From Macrotrachela quadricornifera (Eukaryota; Rotifera; Eurotatoria; Philodinida; Philodinidae), in contig JAJEKB010000586.1 in assembly GCA_022393335.1 (NCBI GenBank), forward strand, positions 62,001 to 126,000: 64,000 bases of DNA, in the 5' to 3' direction. The notes under the pieces are model-generated. The model ran no database searches and was not told the origin of the DNA. It saw nothing but the letters and a program-made list of their open reading frames with translations. Each line of letters starts with the position of its first letter. Position 1 is the first letter of the stretch. A program made the translations under genes and the position numbers. Below are positions 1 through 12,765 of the stretch, piece after piece.

Positions 1-770
1 AGAAACTAAAACTAACTTTAATATTTCTGGTTCTTGAAAAGTAACATGTTTTGTCTTTGTTTTATTACTACTATTTGAAGATGATTTGTCAGAAAAATTT
101 GATGAAAAACTATCTACATAATATTCTGGTTGTGATATTGTTGTTTCTGATTTACTTTTTGATGGTAAAGATAAATGTTCATTCGATTGATTTGGTGTAT
201 ATATTCTTGGTTGATAACTATTTCGATGACGTGTTTGTAGTTCATGATTAGGCAATCGAATTGACATCAATGGTGGCGTAAAAGCGACTAATTGTGCTTG
301 AATTTCAGGTTGATTCATATTAGAATTTAAACATGGAGTTAAAGATGTTTGATTATGAGATAAATAATTTGAATCTGAAGGAAAACGATTGAAATTCATG
401 TTATTTGTTGATTGTGTATTATGTATAGATAATTTTGATTTAGTATTATTCGTATTATTAGACTAGATAATAATAATATAAAAGAAATAGATTCATATAT
501 AAGATAATATTCTACCGTTTTGTTATATGTGGAATGATTTGTTTGAATTTGATTTGGAGTTTTCGATAACTCAAAATTTTCATTAGATATGGATGTAGAT
601 TCATTTTTAAGTTGAGAAGTCTGAAATCGAGCGAATTTGATGTATATATATATATATATATTACAATGAAAAGAAATAGAACATACATTGGACGTATTTT
701 CAACGGAATCATTTTTATTATTAGATAAAAGATCAGATGGATTTTCATGCACAATTATCGTTTCAGCCAT
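1..770 (-). CDS. Unknown Ser/Asn-rich protein, 5' part (runs off left edge)
   Basis: Three exons read leftward: 770..687 (28 codons, starting MAETIIVHEN), 620..516 and 462..1. Both introns have GT..AG ends (686-621 and 515-463), and the frame stays open to the window edge, giving at least 217 residues. The protein is low-complexity, rich in Ser, Asn, Thr and Gln, with no signal peptide, membrane segment or recognisable domain, so it is probably largely disordered. Near the visible C-terminal end the stretch KHVTFQEPE matches the RVxF-type docking pattern for protein phosphatase 1 ([RK]-x-[VI]-x-[FW]). That is a short motif and only suggestive. It is divergent with the aminopeptidase-like gene at 1344. 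I do not recognise the family. The gene model is reasonably sure; function is unknown. Confidence 0.6.
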
Positions 771-1343
771 TGATATAAGAAATTTTAAAAAAAAGGGCTT
801 CTTTAACCCTAAAATATGTAAAAAAAAAAATTATTGAATTTATCTGTGATTTTTCTACCTAGATCTATAGCTTTACTTTTATCGTGTATTGTATTGGTGA
901 ATAATTTTAAACAAATAAGAAATATAAATATTTATTCAAAAGATGGCAGTAACTCTAAGATAGATTTATCTTTTTATCTTTTTATTATTTTAGAAAAAGA
1001 TGAATAGACAATTTTTTTTAGCAATTTCTATATAAATCTACTCATAAAAAATGACATTTCTTTATTGACTATTAAAATCTATTTCACAAATAAAAAAACG
1101 AATTTTTTTGCAGTTAATGCTTAAGCTATATAACATTGATTATCAATCAAAAGTTGTATTTCTTATTTTATAATCATTTCTAGTTGTATAATAATGCCTG
1201 AAGAACTTTCTTTTTCTTTTTTTTATCAAATATTTTCAAGTTTTATGGCATCGTCGGTTTTATCATATATATCCATATATGAAGTACTTTTTATTTCATA
1301 CGAGAGTTTGCATCAATTCATATTCATCTATTTCATTTGAAGG
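771..1343. other. Intergenic, divergent promoter region
   Basis: 573 bp between two divergently transcribed genes. It is AT-rich with poly-A/T runs. I see no RNA gene or clear motif. It presumably holds both promoters. Confidence 0.4.
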
Positions 1344-4300
1344 ATGAAGACAACAACGAAACGTACGAATAAAGAAATCGAATTAGCAGTTTGGCAATTA
1401 TTTGCACTTATTATTGCAGCTATAGCCTGTTTATTTGCTATAGTACCATTTATATTTCAATATCGATTAAATAAATGTGATATTATTTATGTAGAAAATA
1501 TAAATAAACCTCAACCTTATAAATCTGAAATTTCATCAGATTATCACAAAAGATATGTTCGAGAAGTTGATCATCGTGATCAATGTGGTATTATTCCACC
1601 TCTGTGTTCTGCAACAACAACAATAACACCTATTCCAACCGTTACTACTGTAACAACAACACGTAGCACACCAAGTACTGTATCTGTAACACGACCGACC
1701 ATTACGAATTTTCCTACAACAACACGAACAACAACACCAGATCCATGGGCAAATACTACTCGACCTTATAATTCTTGGCGTTTACCAGATTTTGCAGTAC
1801 CTATTGATTATTCATTATATATTTCATGTCCTAATTGTTTTACATTGAAAGCAGATTTATTTGCAATTACATTTACTGGACAAGCAACTATTAACATTGA
1901 TATTTTATCTTCTACACGATATCTTGTTCTTCATGCTAAAAATCTTAATATAACACAAGCAAAATTAATAAATGGTAGTGAAGAAACAGCAATAATAACA
2001 TATTTACCAGAATTTGAAATGATTCATTTAAATTTTCCTTCAAATCTTAGTAGAGGTGATATTACTCTGCAAATTGATTATACAGGACAAATAAATGAAC
2101 ATGATCAAACAGGATTTTTTCGTGAAACATTTTGGATAGCAAGTGGTGCATTAAGCTAGTATATAAAATTTCATAATATAAAATTAAATATATATTAATA
2201 TTATTTTCTAGTTTATTAGCTGGCAATTTTCAACCAATTCATGCACGAACGGGTAAAGAATAAAAAATTAAAAAAATGAAATTTTTCGATTTTTTTCTTT
2301 TTAAAGCATTTCCATGTTTTGATGAACCAAATAAGCGTGCAAGATTTACTTTAACACTTGAACATCCACAAAATTCAACGATTGCATTATCAAATACTGT
2401 TACAGATGTAACATTCTAAATAATAATAATAAAAATCTAAATAATAATTTTTTTTTTCTATTTAATAGTCTAATGATGATTCAACTACAACATTCAATAC
2501 AACACATGTTTTAAGTAGTTATTCACTTGCTTGGGCTATTTTACCTTCAGATGAATTTGAAAAAGTTTCACAAAATTTTTCAAATACTGAAGTAAATTTT
2601 CTTTTATTTTTTTAATTTTTAAAATTTATAATTGTAAAATTAATAATTTTTAGATTAATATTTGGATTCGTAGACAATTAAATGAACAATCTAATACAAC
2701 TTTAGATGCAACATTTGAAATTGTTACAAAAACATTGGAATTTATTCAAGAGTATTTAAATGTATCAGATGATGATTTACCAAGAAAAATTGGTAATTTA
2801 ATTCTTTTAATAAAATTTTTTTTTTGATATTTATATATATATATATATATAGATTTAATTGGTGTACCAAATTTAATTTTTGATGAAAAAGCTTCAGCAA
2901 CATGGGGTTTAATATTATTTCGTGAAGAATTTCTTAGTATTGATACAAATTTAAATTCTGCTGAAACAATACAAGCAACAACAAAAATAATTGCTGAACA
3001 TATTTTACAAATGGTAAAAAAGAAATAAAATATAAAAATTCTTTTTTGTTTTTATATATATATTTATTTATTATATTTAGTGGTTTTTAACAGTTGATTG
3101 GTGGGATGCTATATGGTTTGATAAATCAATGTCATCTTTTCTTGCTTATAAAGCCATTGAAGATAAATATCAATCATTTAATTTTGTAAATTATTATTTA
3201 TTTAAAAAAAAATTAATCATTCTTTTCTTTTTTTTTTTGTATAATTTAATATTTTAGATGGAACAATTTCCTATACGAGAAATGGTTCCATTAATGATGG
3301 AAGATTTTAAACCAAGTATATGGCCTATATCAATTCAAAATTTAGCAAATAATGAACAAATTCTTGATTATTTATCAATACATATTTATAGTAAAGGTGC
3401 ATCACTTCTTCGTCTAATTGAATATGTTATTGGTGAAGAAGCATTACAAACAGCTGTAAGACTTATTGTTTCAGTAACTAATCCATTAGATAGATTAAAT
3501 CAATTTTATAAAAATTTTGATTTAACTACATTGTTAAATACAACAATAACTGTTGAAGATTTTCTTCGTTCATGGCTTGATGAAAGAAATTATCCAATAG
3601 TAACAGTTAGTTTAATACAAACTAATGATACAAACAAAAATACAACAATTAGTTTTCGTCAATCACGTTATATTGGTTCATCAGCATTAGATAATAGTTC
3701 TTTAAATTTAAATTATATTTGGAAAATATATATGGAATGTGATGTAGGTGGTTTAACAGATGAAGATGGTTGGAATTTAACAACAAATGTAGTTGAATCA
3801 AAAATAAAATTTATTTTTGATAAATCAATTGAAATTTTTGAATTTGATGAAGAATATCTATGGATTAAATGTAATAAAGATTTTTATTCATATCATGTTA
3901 CAGAATATATAGCATCTGAAGATAACCAACATGCAATATGGTCAGCACTTGAATTAGTTTTTAATAAAGTATATTATATTTATTATTAAAATTAAATATA
4001 GTTTTATTTATAAAATAGGATATATTTTCTAATAATGATAGAGCTAATTTACTTAATGATGCTTTTATTCTTCCACATGGTGGAGATATTGTTACTTATG
4101 ATCAAACAATAAATCTTATACGAGAAATGTTTAGTAATCCATCTTCATTTTATATACCTTGGTCAGTATTTGTATGGCATTGGAACTATTTAATGGGAGT
4201 TGAAGAACATTCGAAATATTTTTATAATTTTAAAGTATCATAAATATTTAAAAAAATTTTTATAGATATTTTCTATACATGTATGTTATTTTTATTGTAG

Positions 4301-6494
4301 CAATTTGCAACTCGACAGATTTTAGCACCTTATGAGTCTAATATTGATAATATCGTAACTGTTGGAACAAATCATCAAGACAGGTAAATATTGATTACAA
4401 GTTCATATAAAGATCTACCATTGTAAATAGTATGTGATTGTCTCTTTTTAAATAATCGAAAAAAATGGACAGTACAGAAATAGTAAGAAAGGTAAATGAT
4501 TTGTCGTATTCTTTCCTTGTTCTTGAAGAAGCGCATCAATATCTTCTGGTATATGTGACTGTGCATTATCGTGCAAACTAAAACTTCATCTTACTTTTCT
4601 AATATTATCAACTGAAAGTTTAAAGAAATTGTTGAAAGATTGCGACAAATAATTCATGTTTTTCTTGTAATTCTATACCATCTATTTTGTTCGAGTATTT
4701 GGTTATTTAATGAAATAATCATATACTATTTACAATGAAAGATCTTTATATTAACTTGTAACTAAAGTATTCTCAGTTATATATCATCATGAATCTTAAG
4801 AATTTCTTCATTAATGAGTTTTTGCGAATAAAACTATACAAAACATAAGGATGAGCATGTTTACAGTCTTCATAGATTGATATCTCGCTGATAATCTAGA
4901 TAATATGTGATTTCTGTAAAGATTTTATTTATTCTTTTGAAAATAAGATGATAAATTTATGGAAGAAATATCCAAGATCTTAATCGTACTACCAAACAGT
5001 ATTTTATAAGTTTTTGAGTGTAGGAATAACGATAATCAACAATAACATATTTTTTCGTTATTTTGTTATTGTTGCATGAATTTAAATTGGTTCAAATAAA
5101 CATTGACCAGTATTTCATAAATTAGTATTACTCATGGATCAATGACTATAGATATACAGTATGCTATTCGTATTTATATATTTTAATTCATTGCTTAAAA
5201 ATCATATTGAATATAAGTTTATACAACTTGAGATAAAAATCAAAACAATTAGCAAAATTGAGAAATCAAAGAATATTCTATTCTCATTTTAAAACTTTTA
5301 TTGCCTTAATTAACGTTATGAACAGTAAGCATTCATAATTCATAATAAGTATTAAAACACTTACATTATTATCCTATATCGTTCAGCTTAAATAAAATTA
5401 AAACGATTAATGATGAAGAAATTTCTCTTAGCAAAAATCTATTAACTATATATGAAACAAAAAGACTTAAACGTAAAATAATTCTTTTATATTTATATAT
5501 AGACTATTAAGAAATTAATCTAATAAAAAAATTTCAATGAATATATTTAGATTACTTAAATCAATGTTTTTTGAATTACTTTGTCGTGTTCAAAATCCTG
5601 ATGCATTAAATAAAGCTACTGAACTTTATCAACTTATTCCATCAAATTTTTTTATCAATTCAAATATTAACACAAAGTTAGTTTTATTTGATTGTTTTTT
5701 TTCTAATTAGTTTTATTATAACTTTTGATTTTATTTTCGTAGTATTCCACCTGATTATTTATCAACAGTTCTGTATTATCATATGCAAAATACAAATGAT
5801 TTGGATGAATGGGAAAATTTATGGTCAAGTTTTACTGATAATGAACATATTACATCACAACAACGTACGACTTTTCTTCGAGCTCTTAGTTCAGGAAAAG
5901 AAGTTTGGCAACTTAAATTGTAAAATCTTTTTTTTTATTTTTTGATTGAAAAATTTTCTTTTCTTTAAAATTAATTATTCAGATTATTAGAATTAGCAGC
6001 TGATACAAGTGGAAATTTAGTGAAATCACAAGAATTTTTTGATATAATTATTTCAATAAGTCAAAATCCAAATGGTCGTGATGTTATTTGGAATTTTTAT
6101 CGTCATAATTATGCAGCTTTACTTAACAGGTAAAAAAAATATAATTTTGATAAAAGCAATAAACGTTTTTTTTTTCTAATTAGATTTGGTAATACAAATC
6201 ATGTATTTAATCAATTAATATCAAATATTGCTCAATCATTTGAAAATAAATATTATTATTCTCAGGTTAATTATTCTATAAAATAAGTTAATTTAAAATA
6301 TCAATACGTCTGTTTTCTTTTTTTTTGTTATATAGATGGTGAAATTTGTTGATCAATATCCAAATCCGTCAAGAAGTCAACAATTAGCTATTGATCAAAT
6401 TTTAATTAATTCGGATTGGCTTAATAATGGTATGGCTCAATCTCTTGATGCTGCCATATCTGCTGAAAAATCAAATTCAAAAAAAAATATTTAA
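1344..6494 (+). CDS. M1 aminopeptidase-like protein, catalytically dead (pseudopeptidase)
   Basis: Fifteen exons: 1344-2158, 2212-2252, 2307-2407, 2469-2591, 2654-2792, 2853-3013, 3081-3185, 3258-3968, 4019-4234, 4301-4383, 5551-5676, 5743-5919, 5983-6129, 6184-6265, 6336-6494. They sum to 3186 nt, or 1061 aa. It is a type II membrane protein: short cytoplasmic N-terminus, membrane segment at about residues 15-41, Thr/Pro-rich stalk at about 89-135, M1 N-domain (with FPCFDEP), catalytic-like domain, then the helical ERAP1-C-type domain. The GAMEN box is replaced by KASAT (419-423). The HEXXH zinc site reads EHILQ (455-459). The third ligand, Glu of NE, is Lys475. All zinc ligands and the catalytic Glu are therefore missing, although the surrounding W-F...WWD framework remains. 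No frameshift or stop interrupts 1061 codons, so it looks like a maintained non-enzymatic homologue, perhaps a binding or receptor protein. The 1167-bp intron 10 holds a foldback. The exact exon 3 donor (2408 or a nearby GT) is uncertain. Confidence 0.9.
4391..4762. repeat. Foldback (imperfect inverted repeat) in intron 10 of the dead M1 gene
   Basis: The left arm around 4392-4440 (attacaagttcatataaaga...) is the imperfect reverse complement of 4711-4762. Weaker matching continues inward to about 4560 and 4590. It sits in the only long intron of this gene (4384-5550); the rest of that intron shows nothing I can name. Confidence 0.6.
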
Positions 6495-7276
6495 TTAAAT
6501 AGAAAACATTTGACATTAGTATTTTATATCAAAACAAAATTTTTCTTTTTTTATCTAATCTTTGTTTTTAAACATATATAAACAGAAATAAAATTTATAA
6601 TAAATTATTAATTTTATATAAGTAAATACTTATATAATTTGAAGTATTATATTTTAAAACTAACAGAATGTTTCAAAGGATTTTTTAGGAAAATTAATGG
6701 AAATATCTTTCATACAAATCAAAGCGATTTTATTGACTTTTAGGGATACATTACAAGATATTCAGTTATCATTTATTCTACTATTGTTCAATGGAATGAA
6801 GCTGACAGTTTCAAAAACTCGAATACTCAACAGTGGAAAATCTTTATAAAAAAACATGAATTTTGTTGATTCATTTTCCTATAATTTTCAAAGATCTTTC
6901 AGATTGTTGTCCATTTATTACTTTACTAATCTCACGAATATATTGAAAGGCATTTCTTATAAAATCTATATCTGATATTGATCTGTCAAATTGAAAGCAA
7001 TATTTTATTGAATACATAAAAATATTAAATAGATTATTTAATAAATGTGTCGTTGATATTAACAAAAATTGGGTCAGATTTATAGTTTAGTTATGGTCGT
7101 TAAGAAATTATAAATACAAGAAAACAGTAAACACACCAGATGGAAGTAATTATTCATAAAGTTCTGTTGAATAATACACAGCATTTATAAATAGTATTTA
7201 TCCGTCTCTAAGTAAACGTAGGTATACAAAAGGGACGCGCAACTTAGCGAGAAGACCTTTTTTTTTGTTTCGTTAT

Positions 7277-7327
<51 letters not shown>

Positions 7328-7528
7328 ATGTTAATATAATTGTTATTTACTAAAAGGTTTTAACGATAAAAATAACAATAATAACAACAGCTGCCAATAA
7401 CGATTATCTGTCATTTGATCTCTAAAATATGATGCATAATAATATTATAACTAATTTTCAGTTGGATCAATTAGAAATAGAAGTACATAAAAACGTACAA
7501 CTATTTCGTACCGATTTTTACCATTACA
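6495..7528. other. Intergenic between tandem M1 genes, with TA/TG microsatellite
   Basis: About 1 kb. The 3' UTR of the upstream gene probably ends after AATAAA-like sequence near 6589. A (TA)n run at about 7280-7313 passes directly into (TG)n at 7312-7327. An acceptor-like AG at 7461 lies 68 nt before the next start codon. No other gene is seen. Confidence 0.5.
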
Positions 7529-10500
7529 ATGTTATGGATTATAGTTGGTGTTATTTTTTATTGTGCATCATTGCTCAATGTCGGTCTACTCGCTGTTGTT
7601 GTACCTAAACAAACACAAGAAATTAATACAGTTACTACAACTTCACAAACATTGACTACATCATCAATAGTAGATACAACGAAAACAGTTGAATCATTAG
7701 AATGTATTGAAAATGAATGTGATCCTCGTTTATCACCACATTTAGAAGTTCATAGTTATGAATTAGAATATATCTATAATAATTTTAATGAAACAACAGT
7801 TCAAGGACATGTAACAATTAATTTTACAATTAATGAACCAATTAATCAAATTATTTATCATGCAAAACGAATGGTTCAACTTGATGAACCAGAACTTTAT
7901 GAAGATAATGTTAATCGTCCTGTTATAATGCACAAATATCCACCAAATGATTATATTAGTTTACGTCTTATATCAAAAAATTCATCATTTACACCTAATG
8001 AATATAGTTTAAAACAAAAATTTGTTGTTAATTTACTTGATGGTAGTCTTGGTTTTTATCAAAGTAATTATCAAGATGGTAATAGAACAACAGGGTAGAA
8101 ATATATTTTCCAAATATATTTTCAATTTTATATTTTTTATTTAGAAAATTATTAGCAACAAAATTTCAACCAACTGATGCTCGAAAAGCATTTCCTTGTT
8201 TTGATGAACCACAATTAAAAGCTATTTTTAAAATTATTATTGTTCATCCAGAAAATTCTATTGCTATAGCAAATTTTCCTAGTGTATATTTATATAATAA
8301 TAATAAATTTGTTTTTGTTTTATGTAAATAAATTATTTATTTCAATAGAATGAAGAAACAATCGAAAATGGATTACGTCGAACAACATTTGCTGATACAT
8401 TTCGTATGAGTACATATCTTGCTGCTTGGGCTATTCTTCCTGATACATATGGAAGACAAGTCAGTAATGAAGAAGATCCACAAGTTTGTATAATATTTAT
8501 AAAAAAAACTTTTAGTTATTTCTTTTTATTTTTTTAAATAATATATTTATTTTAGATAATTGTATGGGCTCGTCGTGAACCTGTAAATAAAAATCATACT
8601 GCATTAGCACTTGAAGTAGCTCTTAATTCTGTTATATTTTACACAGATTATTTCAATACATCAGAGCCTGTTACACCTAAAATTGGTAAATTATATTTTA
8701 TTTTCTTGTTATTATTATTATTAATATTATATGAAAAATTTTAATTTAAAATGAAATAATTAGATCTTTTGGCTGTACCAGATTTTGCATCAGGTGCAAT
8801 GGAAAATTGGGGTCTGATATCATTTCGTGAGGATCGTATAATGTTTGATGAAAAAGTTGCTTCTATACTTCAAAAACAACAATTAGGAGAAACTATGGCA
8901 CATGAAATTGCTCATTTTTGTAAGTTTATTTAATAAAATATAGATAAATATTAAACATAATAAAACTAGGGTTTGGAAATTATGTTACATGTAAATGGTG
9001 GGATGATTTATGGTTAAACGAAGCTATGGCTACTTGGCTGTCTTATAAACCATTTACAGCTATGTATCCTGATTGGAATATGGTAGATATAATCTTTGCT
9101 CTTATATATATATATACTTTTTACAAAACAATAATAAATTTTATTTTATTTAAAGGAATTACAAGTTTTAACTGAAGATGTTATACCTGTTATGTGGGAT
9201 GATGCAAAACCATCATCACATGCAATTGTTGTTCAAAATGTAACAAGTCCTGCTGATATAACTAGTTTATTTGATTCAGTAACATATTCAAAAGGTGCAA
9301 GTATATTACGTATGTTAGAAAAAATTGTTGGTGCACTTAAATTTCGTGATGGTTTACGAGATTATTTAACAATGAATGCATTTGGTGTTGGTGATCCAAG
9401 TATATTTTATAATAATTTATTTACAAATATTAGTGGAGAAGAATTTATGAAAAATTGGCTTCAAGAAATAAATTATCCAATCTTACGTGTTAATTTAAAA
9501 GTTAATAGTAATGGAACATATATTACAGTTAATCAATCACGTTTTATTATTTCAAATGCACTTGATTCATCAAATCTAAGCAGTAGTTATCGATGGAAAA
9601 TTAGTGTACAATGTATTTTAGGTAAAAATATTTTCTTTTTACTTTCTAAAAAAATATTTATTCTTTTTTAAGGTGGAAATTATTCTGATAGTGATACAGT
9701 TAATATAGGTGATGTTACCGTTGAATTTATTTTGGAAACAGAACAAGAAACGGAACTTATACCAGATAAATTTTATTCATGGATTAAATGTAATCGTAAT
9801 TTTCAAGGTTTTTATGTTACTGAATATTCATCGGAACTATCAGCAATATCTAATTGGCAACGTTTGTCAGACGTATTGGAAACGCAACCAGAAGTAAATA
9901 TTATATAATATAAGGAGAAGGAAAATGATTTGTACAGAACTTAGTCTAATTCAATTTTAATTATCGACTCGTGAAGAAATAATGTAAAAAAGTTTATATA
10001 ATAGATTTTAAATGATTTCTGCTAGTTGTTTACAAGTACAGAATCGTATTTTTTTTAAAAATTTGTATGTATACATAGGGCAATCTTTCAGTTGCCATGT
10101 TTTACATATATTCCTTGCTGTATCTGTCTATCAGTTACTTAATACAATCCAAATAAATAAGATAGGAGTAGATAGGTCGTGAAAAATACTTCAAAACTCT
10201 ATAAGAAAATCATTGATCAAAAATATAAAAATCATTTCTTGCTGAAATACTTGTTAAATAAGAGTTTTCTCACTCTGACTTTTATACTATTCAATAAAAA
10301 TTTTTACAAGTTACAAATTCATGTATAACTTGCTTGAAGATAAATCTGTAAACATATTCAAAGTCAAGATCGACTTGTTCAAGAAAGGTTAAAATGGCAT
10401 TTTTTGGCCAGTGTGCAGTAACTTCATTCGTAATAATTAGTCTTTTAGTCAAATGCAGTGGCATATTCGAAATCAACATAGAAAATAGCGTGGATCTATG

Positions 10501-12765
10501 TATGTTTCAAACTTTCTTCACAACTCTTATTTTTGATCAAAATTTCAGTTCAGATTTTCCTCAGAACATTCCTCAAGAAATTAGTCGAAAAATGGAAGTC
10601 GCTAGAAAATTTCGAAACATACATAGATGAACGCTAATTTTTATGCTATTTTCGAATATACCATTCGTTTTGACTAAAAGACTAGTTATTACGAATCAAA
10701 TTACCGAGTGCCGGCGAAAAAATGTCATTTTTATTTATTCTGAAAAAGTCGATCTTAACTTTGGATATCTTCGCAACTTTATTTTCTAATAAATTATACC
10801 TGAATTTATAGCTTGAGATAAATTTTATCGAATGCCATAAAATTCCGAGGGAGAATACTCGAATAGAACGCATAAGAATTTGCTATTGTTCAACAAGTAT
10901 TTCAGCAAGAAAGTATTTCTTTATTTTTTTTATCAATGATTGTTATATAGGATTTTGAAGTAAATTTTCAAGATCTATCTACTCGTATATTATTCATTTG
11001 GATTGTATCAAGTAGATATGACAACTGAAAGATTTCCCTATGTATATATGGTGAATTGAAAACTAGTGGGATTCTGCACTTATAAACAACTACGAAATAT
11101 CATTTAAAATGTATACGATATATTCTATACCAAATTGAATTGAGCCGATTTCTGTACAAATCGTTTCATCTCCTATCTTTTTATTTTATTTATTCTTTAT
11201 ATTTTTAACATAGTTTTTTTCTGATGAAGATAAAGTTAATTTACTTCAAGATACATTTTTACTTGCTTATAAAGGTTTAATTGATTATATTGAACCATTA
11301 CGTATTATAAATTCATTAGTAAATATAAACAGTGAACAATTTGTTATATGGCGTACATTTCAATGGCATTGGGAATTATTAGCTGATTTAATTGAATATT
11401 TACCTAAGACATGGACAAAATTTCGAGTTAGATAATTATATATTATTTTGATAGATTTATCTTTTTTTTATTTATAGAATTTTGCAATTAAACAAATTTT
11501 ATCATCTGGAACAACAATTGATGATATTTTAAACACAAATTCAACTGATGAACATAATACAAAGTAAAAATAATTCTTAGAGGCTGAAAAAGTTCGTTTT
11601 TGATCATAAAAGAAATCTAGTCACAAATAATGATTTTAAATTCATAATATGTGCAATAGTATAGTGTGTTTCATGAAACGAACATTCGACGTTTTGAGGG
11701 TTAGGAAAATTTCGAATTTTAAAGCTATTTTCTTGGATTCAAGGTAATATAGTTACTGTTATTAGCCATCTAGAAGAATATGTTTAGAGAAAGTATAGAG
11801 CATCCAAATGTGATTTGTTTTAAAATGAAATAAATATTATAATAGAAGAATATATTTTTATTTCAATAGATTATTGAAAGGTTTACAATTTTCATTTCTT
11901 TGTCGAATGGATTATAAAGATGCTATTGAACGAGCAAGTGCATTATTTAAATCAATACCTGTTGAATATTTTAATGGTAGTAATGTGGATATTAAGTAAA
12001 AAGAAATTTTTATTATTATTTTGAAAAAAAGACTTTATTTGATTTATTTTAGTATTGGTCCAGATTTTTTATCAACAGTTTATATATGTCATTTAAGTAA
12101 TGATGATAATGAAACTGATTGGGAAATGATGTATAATTATTATAAAACTGCAGTAGCACCACAAGAACAAACACGTGCTTTAGTTGCTATTAGTTCAACA
12201 ACTAATAAAGATCGATTATATCGGTAGAAGCAAAAATTTTTATCAAATAATTTTTGTTTATATTTTATTTTATAGATTACTTAATGAAGGTTTACAACAT
12301 CGTTCAAATACAATTAAAAGACAAGATTTTTTTGCTATGATTGCTTATATGAGTCGTCAACCGACTGGACGAGAAGTAGCATGGACATTTTATAAAAAGA
12401 ATTTTCAAAAATTTATTGATATGTAAAATAATTCAATGAAAAGAAAAATTTTTTTCTAATTATATTTTTTTCTCTCTTAGTTTTACACTAGAAAATCGTC
12501 GATTAGGCACAGTTGTTGGTTCAATGGCACGTTCATTTGAAAAAGAATCGTATCTTGAAGAAGTAAATAATCATTAAAAAAAAACCATTATTTTATTTTT
12601 ATTTTATTTTTTTAGATGAATCAATTATTTACACTTTATCCAGATGCAGGTGCTGGAGCAGCTGCACGTAAACAAGCAATTGATCAAGTAAATATGAATA
12701 TCGAATGGATTAAATCAAGAGAAGAAAATCTACGTAATGCACTTGAGACAATATCTCGATCATAA
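7529..12765 (+). CDS. M1 zinc aminopeptidase, type II membrane (aminopeptidase N-like), active-site intact
   Basis: Fifteen exons: 7529-8094, 8145-8283, 8349-8483, 8556-8685, 8764-8919, 8970-9082, 9156-9621, 9673-9893, 11214-11426, 11478-11563, 11870-11995, 12053-12223, 12276-12422, 12481-12562, 12616-12765. They sum to 2901 nt, or 966 aa. The protein removes N-terminal residues from peptides at the cell surface or in the secretory pathway. An N-terminal hydrophobic segment (residues 1-27, signal anchor) precedes a Thr-rich stalk (about 29-60). GAMEN lies at 334-338, HEIAH at 370-374 and the third zinc ligand Glu393 in NEAMA, with the standard 18-residue gap. A helical ERAP1-C-type domain follows. 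Many exon borders and phases match the upstream dead copy, showing tandem duplication. Intron 8 (9894-11213) is almost wholly a giant foldback. The frame is open upstream to 7481, so a short upstream coding exon cannot be excluded. Confidence 0.92.
9910..11180. repeat. Giant foldback filling intron 8 of the active M1 gene
   Basis: Two arms of roughly 600 bp face each other around a centre near 10550. The outer end aaaatgatttgtacagaac at about 9923 pairs with gtacaaatcgtttcatctc at about 11152. Further matches run through 10080-10160 (tttcagttgcc, tacaatccaaat) against 10970-11035, 10410-10450 (cgtaataattagtcttttag) against 10670-10700, and 10480-10510 against about 10605-10630. Arms are clearly diverged, with mismatches and small indels. 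Short ORFs inside are products of the palindrome, not genes. Confidence 0.85.

Noticed and set aside
10291..10873. Several 60-78 aa ORFs on both strands
   Set aside because: They lie in the two arms of the intron 8 foldback and mirror each other; no protein family and no splice logic.
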